Source: Astrothelium macrocarpum (taxonomy: Eukaryota; Ascomycota; Dothideomycetes; Trypetheliales; Trypetheliaceae). From it: 13,639 bases of DNA. Location: positions 1 to 13,639 of the forward strand of contig JAGEMR010000268.1 in NCBI GenBank assembly GCA_021030915.1. The letters are read 5' to 3'. Under the pieces are notes generated by a model, which saw nothing but the letters and a program-made list of their open reading frames with translations, did not search any database and was not told the origin of the DNA. Shown here one piece after another: positions 8,412-13,639 of the stretch (the first letter of the stretch is position 1; every line of letters begins with the position of its first letter). The position numbers were made by a program, and so were the translations under genes.

Positions 8412-11400
8412 TTAACTTGCCAAAGGCCCATCTAATGCCTCTGATGTGTATATTCCCAACATTGCTACTGTGTGTGGTATTTGTCTATTATTTGGCCATA
8501 TATCTTTGCGCTCTTTTGTCCACTAAGGGCAATGTTGAAGAAAATGTTCGACTATCTCAAATTCGCCACATTCGCATAAATCGCTCTCAGCTCTATTGAT
8601 TTTATATAAATAGTTATTTAATTTATAATATTCTGATCATAATTAAATTAAAAATAAGGCTTTTTTTTTATTCAATTCGTTGTATATTCTTCTAATATAT
8701 TTATCTGGAATAGCCGCGTCCCGTATATATAAATTCCTATTATTTATATTTCTTTGAAATTATATACGTTTATTCTTTTGGAAATTTAAATAATCTTTTT
8801 AAATTGAATTTACTTTTATTATTTTGTTTATTGAATTGCGGCCTTTTTCTGTTACTATTTTTGCCAGTCTATATATTCTTTCATTTCCTTCACAATTTTT
8901 ATATATCGGAATCCAATAAAATTGAATCGGAATTTTTTTTTATTTAATTATTCTAAATAAACTATATATATTCTAAAATAATTCGCATTTTTTGAAAAAT
9001 CTTTGAATTATACGAAGAATTTTTTTATTATCTAAAATGATTTATATTATATTGAATCTTTTTTATAAATTTGGGAATTTATAAATTATTATATCAAAAA
9101 TCTTTTTGATAATTTCTAATTTGATTTTTATTAATATTGATTATCTATTTCAATTTATTATAAAAAATTTATGAAATTCGTAAAAATAAGACGTATAAAA
9201 ATTCAATTCTATTAGATTATTTTTAACCGATCCATTTATAAAAAACGTTTTTATATAATATTGAATTATATATAAAATATTAAAAAATATTATAACCGTT
9301 ATTTATTATAAAAATTTATTAAAAATTGGAATTATTTTAAAATTTTCTGTTTATAATGACTGATATAAATTTGCTATTATTTTTAATAATAATTGAAATT
9401 TCTTATTTTGATTTAATTTTTTAAAAAATTTTTAATAAATATGGCTTTTTGAATGTGTATATAATTTGATTCAAAAACGTTTAATATTTTTTAAAAGGCG
9501 ATTTTGAATCAGATTTAATTCTATTTCAATTATAATTATATAATATACCGTTATTCGGAATATTTTTATAATTATTAATATTTCTAATTTTATTATTCTT
9601 TCAATTTTACGTTATATCATTCCGGCGGATTCAGAATATTAGATGGGAATTTCATAATCCGTATTTGATATTATAATAATTTTGAATAATTATCGAATTA
9701 TTTTTAATTGAAATCTTTAAAACCGTTTTAATATTAGAATTATTTTTTTATTTCTTTTAATCACTTTTATTATATGAATTTTAAAATTAAATTTTTGATC
9801 AAAAATAATATCAAATAATTTGATTTCTATTAACGACTGAATTTTTATACCCATAAATCTGAATAAAATATTTCTATCAGAAATATTTCTATTTCTAGAA
9901 AAATGAATAAATTGGATTTTTTCTGATTCAAATATAATCCTATTATCATTTATCCATTATTCTATTTTTAAAAGAATAATGATTTGGATTTGATTCAGAT
10001 TTTTCTTTTTTATATTACTAATTATTTATATATTGAAATCGTCTATAAAGGCGAATGAATCATTATTATTTGATATTCATTTGGCTACCAAATTAATATT
10101 ATAGAATAAAAATAGAAATGGTGATAAAAAAGATCCTTATGGAAGACTTATATGAATAATTTTTTGAATATTTGATTCCTTTTTATTGACCATAATGAAT
10201 ATTTTTCTGTTAAAATAGAAATTAAATATCTATTGGATTAATACCTTTAAAATATATTTTTATCAAAATCTTTGAATTAATATTTGAAAATTTATTCCAT
10301 TATAAATTCTTTTAATATCAAAATTTATTAAAGATAATATCTTTTTATATTTTTAGATTTGATGAATTTATTTTATAAAATATTGGAAAATATCTATTAT
10401 GAATCTTTATTTTCTGATTTTAAAATGTATTTTGAAAAATAGATTATATATTTCGTCTAAATATAATAATCGTTTAATTAGAATTATTTTTAAAAGTTTT
10501 TTTAATATGAATAATAATAAAATCGGACGATATATTTTAGATTATTGATAATCTGATTTATTCGGCTTTCGTAATAGAATAATTCGCGCTATTTTCCATT
10601 ATTGTGGAAGATATCCAGTCTATAATGATGTTTTAAAAAACTGAAATATTTTATTTTCTATTACTGATCAAAATTTTTATTATATCATCATCGGTAGTTT
10701 ATCTATTTCCGCCGTTTTAAAGGATTTTATTTTCAATAATATTTTATAAATTTCTTCTTTTATTAATTCTGTCCACTGAAATTGATTAGAATTATATTCC
10801 ATTTTTATTTAATTTATATCTATTATCTGACTGAAGAATTGAAATAATAAAATTGTGGAGATTTTTTTATTTATAATTGCCATTTCTTATTCAATACAAA
10901 ATACTAATATAATTCTAAATTGATTTTATTTTTATGAATGAAAATATTTGATATTTTTTCAGATATTATTTATATTATCTAAAAATTCGTGTTAATATAT
11001 ATATTTTTATTTTTATATTATATCATGAAATAATTTTCGAATTTTTTTTATTTTTTATTTTAAATAATCATTTCTATAACCGTAATTCCGGAATATTTTG
11101 ATTTTATTTCTAATTTTTATATATATTTGATGGAATAGAATGAGATTAAATATCCATCATCTTTTTTTATATGACGAGGATTTTAAAATTAGAATATGAT
11201 ATTATATGATTTTATTCATTATATTAATAAATTATTGAATTAAATTATTCACATTTTCTAATTATAATATTGAGAAATTCATTTTATTTATTATATAAAT
11301 TACCGCCGAGACCTCTTTTAATATTTTTTTCCAATTAATTTATCGAATCAGTAATTTTATCTCAAAAATGGATTCGTATATATCTAAATTGAAATTTATT

Positions 11401-12095
11401 TTAATTATTTCATGATTTTATTTATAAATTATTGGTCAGATGTCATATTTGATAAAATTTTGATATAATCCCGCTGAGATTAATAAAAGATTGATTATTG
11501 AATCTGATTCATATATAGACATATCTCTTGAAAGAAGTAATTATAGACTATATTTTTCCATAAATTATAAAATATTTATTTTTTGATTTTATTATATTAT
11601 ATCCCCATTCCAAAATTGATTGTGTTAATTGAAATCCCCAATTATCAGAATCTCATATATTGGATGATGTAATTTTATTTATTTAATTATCTGAAGAATT
11701 GTATTCATTATATTTATATTTATCATTAATATACCATTAATTGATGGAATATAAATAGAGAAAATAAATAATATTTGATTTTCGAATTGAATTTCAATTA
11801 TTATAATATCTGATGACGATATTTGAATCTGACGGATTTGGATTTCTCAATTGATATAAATCAAAATTTTAAATGAATATCTATTATCTTTGATTTTTAT
11901 AAATTGAAATTGGATTTAATTTGAATGTATTTATAGAATTATAATAATTTATCATTTTAAAATCCAAAAATAAAATGATTTTTATAATAAAAATAAATCA
12001 AAATTCCTAAAATTTATATCATTTAATATAATATATTAAATTTCTGGCATTTTCTATATATTAATCTACAGAATTTATAATTTTTTATTATTTAT
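8412..12095 (-). pseudogene. LINE copy B ORF2 (APE endonuclease / reverse transcriptase), RIP-inactivated
   Basis: ORF2 of copy B, 3,684 nt or 1,228 codons with no net frameshift. The start codon aligned with copy A's ATG reads ATA (12095-12093), a G-to-A loss of initiation. The APE-like start (I-L-stop-I-N-I-stop-K-M) follows, with Gln codons turned into TAG. The reverse transcriptase box is kept: G-F-I-D-D-F-N-I with F-I-D-D-F at residues 683-687 (10049-10035). Further on comes E-K-I-Q-F-I-H-F-S-R near residues 725-733 (about 9920-9895), the usual conserved block after the catalytic box in fungal LINEs. The C-terminal motif C-E-C-G (8576-8565, residues 1174-1177), H-F-L-Q-H-C is intact, but the following Gln codon is TAG (8525-8523). 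It ends G-P-L-A-S and TAA at 8412-8414. No RNase H motif recognised. Confidence 0.88.
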
Positions 12096-13053
12096 AAATA
12101 TAATATCTTTAAAATAATCTAATTCGAAAAGGATAATTTATGATTTGTATATGATAATTTCCAAAATAATTTATATAATAAATAATAATTATATAATTTC
12201 TAATATCATATTTCTTTTTTGAATAATTAAAATATTTTTTTTGATTTTTATAATTTCTAATTATATAATTGAATTCGTTATATTTTTTATATTATATTAT
12301 ATGAAATTCATGAAATTCGCCAATATAGACTAATTGTTCTTATATAGATATATAACCTTTGGCTAAAAGAATATTCTTTTCCTCTTATATAAAACACATT
12401 AACAGTAATTGTATAATTCGCCTTTTAGATAATTGGCTGAAATAACGAATAATTTAAATAATTAGATTATTCTTTTCATTAATCTGATAGCAGAATTATT
12501 CAGATATTTTCTTTTCCTTATCTGGATTCTCTATTTTGAATTTATCCATTTCTGAAAATTTCATTTTAAAATATTCTTATATGATGGATTTTATTTTATC
12601 AAATTCAAATTCTAAAATATTTTTTTATGATTTTTTTTTTTTAATTATTTATATTATTTATTTATTATTGAATACGAATTGGATTCATTCCTTTCTTTTG
12701 AATATTATTATCGTATATTTAATATTTTCGAAATCCTGTATTATTTATATAATTTTATTCATTATTTTCTGAAATTCTTTTATTTCTTCTATGATTATGA
12801 TTATATCTTATAGATTAAATTTTATATTTGGAAATTGATGAAAATTTTAGATTGCCGTTTGGATATTATTCGGATCCGAAATAAAATAAAAATTTGGATT
12901 TGAATCCGATGATGTAATAATAATTAAAAAAAATAATATTTTCGGATTTGATATTACTGAAATATATGAACGAAATAAAAATAATTATATCTTTGATAGG
13001 ACTTTTTTTAAATCATTTATTATTTTTTGAAAATCTGTTATTATGATTGTCAT
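12088..13053 (-). pseudogene. LINE copy B ORF1 (Gag-like zinc-knuckle protein), RIP-inactivated
   Basis: ORF1 of copy B is 966 nt (322 codons), exactly as long as in copy A. ATG at 13053 begins M-T-I-I-I-T-D-F-Q-K, matching copy A's M-A-D-T-I-I-N-L-Q-K, and the same TAA occurs after 22 codons. The three zinc knuckles are present only as ghosts: Y-K-K-Y-N-E-F-N-Y-I-I-R-N-Y, then Y-F-N-Y with S-K-K-K-Y, then Y-I-N-Y-F-G-N-Y. Every expected Cys and His has become Tyr, as TGY-to-TAY and CAY-to-TAY transitions would give. It ends in TAA at 12090-12088, overlapping the former ORF2 start. It cannot bind zinc or be translated in full. Confidence 0.78.
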
Positions 13054-13316
13054 TTATTTTATTTATTTTGAAAATTTATTATTTTTCTTTTTATATTCTT
13101 TTACGTATTATAAGATCTGAATCAGTTATTTATTAATATATATTTAATTTGCCATTTTTTATTTTAGAAGGATTTATTCGTTGGCCATGTTTTCGCGTAT
13201 TTTTATAAAAGATTTGATGATGCGTTGGGATTTTATAATCCTAATTCGTTAGAATATGAAATTTGTGGATTCGTTACTGATTCTCGCGCGTCTACGTTTT
13301 CCAAATCCCATCCGCG

Positions 13317-13333
13317 TTTTTTTTTTTTTTTTT
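13317..13333. repeat. Homopolymer T17 tract
   Basis: Seventeen T on the plus strand (A17 on the element's sense strand) where copy A has unrelated sequence (about 7833-7894). It could be a short insertion tail or slippage tract inside the 5' leader, just 3' of the monomers in the sense direction. Confidence 0.7.
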
Positions 13334-13348
13334 GAATTCTCCAATGAT

Positions 13349-13524
13349 CTCCCAATAGTAGAGGGAATACGACCGCTTGCTCGTATGTGGCCGCGCTCAC
13401 GTGCCGGGCGCGTTTCCTGCTTCCTGCAGGCGTCAGACTGGTGAGACTTCCAATAGGTCAAAAGAATCCTATGTGATCCGTTCCGCTGAGGCTAAAATTG
13501 CTGTGCTTCGCCCCGCTTCAAGTC
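13349..13524 (-). repeat. 5' leader monomer, first full 176-bp unit
   Basis: This unit begins at ctcccaatagtag and repeats after exactly 176 bases at 13525. It contains CACGTG (13398-13403), CCTGCAGG (13423-13430) and two CCAAT motifs (ctcccaat at its start, cttccaatagg near 13446-13456). The tandem arrangement at a LINE 5' end resembles the promoter monomers of mouse L1, though no sequence relation is implied. Confidence 0.8.
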
Positions 13525-13639
13525 CTCCCAATGGTAGAGGGAGTACGACCGCTTGCTCGTACGTGGCCGCGCTCACGTGCCGGGCGCGTTTCCTGCTTCC
13601 TGCAGGCGTCAGACTGGTGAGACTTCCAATAGGTCAAAA
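13525..13639 (-). repeat. 5' leader monomer, second unit, cut by the window end
   Basis: 115 bases visible, differing from 13349-13463 at only a few positions (for example aatggtag versus aatagtag, gtacg versus gtatg), all transitions. CACGTG (13574-13579) and CCTGCAGG (13599-13606) recur at +176. More units may follow outside the window. Confidence 0.82.

Larger units (their letters stand above)
8071..13639 (-). mobile_element. LINE copy B: Tad1-like non-LTR retrotransposon, RIP-damaged
   Basis: Second, uninterrupted minus-strand copy of the same LINE, head-to-tail with copy A. Its 5' end extends beyond 13639; the 3' tail is at 8071-8088. It holds the leader with tandem monomers (13349 onward), ORF1 (13053-12088), ORF2 (12095-8412) and 3' UTR (8411-8089). 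Both ORFs keep their full frame length (966 and 3,684 nt), so the decay is by point mutation, not deletion. It carries the empty site for the hAT insertion at 8231-8238. The AT-rich body contains no other gene. Confidence 0.85.
13054..13639 (-). promoter_or_regulatory. LINE copy B 5' leader (internal promoter region), continues beyond window
   Basis: AT-rich to about 13255, then abruptly GC-rich to the window end. It holds a 17-T run (13317-13333) absent from copy A and at least 1.65 tandem 176-bp monomers. LINEs need a promoter inside their 5' UTR, so this is the expected place for it. No TATA box or start site can be assigned. Confidence 0.55.

Noticed and set aside
12536..12772. A 78-codon plus-strand frame rich in Ile, Phe and Leu, looking like a membrane protein
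   Set aside because: It is antisense to ORF1 of copy B in AT-rich sequence; copy A has no matching frame and hydrophobicity follows from T-rich codons.
13515..13525. gcttcaagtcc resembles a tRNA B box (pol III promoter)
   Set aside because: No A box at a suitable distance and no cloverleaf; the second position deviates from consensus.

Overview
This window looks like a repeat-only piece of a filamentous ascomycete (Pezizomycotina-type) genome. It is extremely AT-rich, has no intact host gene, and is built from transposons damaged almost entirely by C-to-T and G-to-A changes, the mark of repeat-induced point mutation (RIP). The organism is inferred from that mark and from the two element families: a Tad1-like non-LTR retrotransposon (LINE) and a BED-finger hAT DNA transposon. 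I cannot name a species.

Layout. Two head-to-tail copies of one LINE of about 5.5 kb lie on the minus strand. Copy A runs from about 8069 down past position 1. Copy B runs from beyond 13639 down to about 8071. Read on the minus strand, each copy has a GC-rich 5' leader with promoter-like monomers, ORF1 (322 codons, three CCHC zinc knuckles), ORF2 (about 1,228 codons: AP-like endonuclease, reverse transcriptase, C-terminal Cys/His motif), and a short 3' UTR with a well-preserved hairpin. Copy B's A-rich tail is visible; copy A's lies outside the window. ORF2 starts inside the last 8 nt of ORF1. All four ORFs are dead by nonsense and missense transitions, yet three of the four keep their full reading-frame length.

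A complete hAT transposon (152-2723, plus strand) sits in copy A's 3' UTR. It has 12-bp terminal inverted repeats and a perfect 8-bp target-site duplication (atctgaat). Copy B keeps the matching empty site (atttaaat at 8231-8238). Its transposase relic spans 328-2467, with recognisable BED finger, first catalytic Asp region, core and C-terminal dimerisation motif.

The AT-rich cores (about 3240-7300 and 8740-13180) are the mutated LINE bodies and hold nothing else I can support. The GC-rich islands at 7780-8060, 8090-8170 and 13260-13639 are the LINE ends. They stay nearly identical between copies while the bodies have diverged, and copy B's 5' end carries tandem 176-bp monomers. No tRNA, rRNA, CRISPR or host gene was found.
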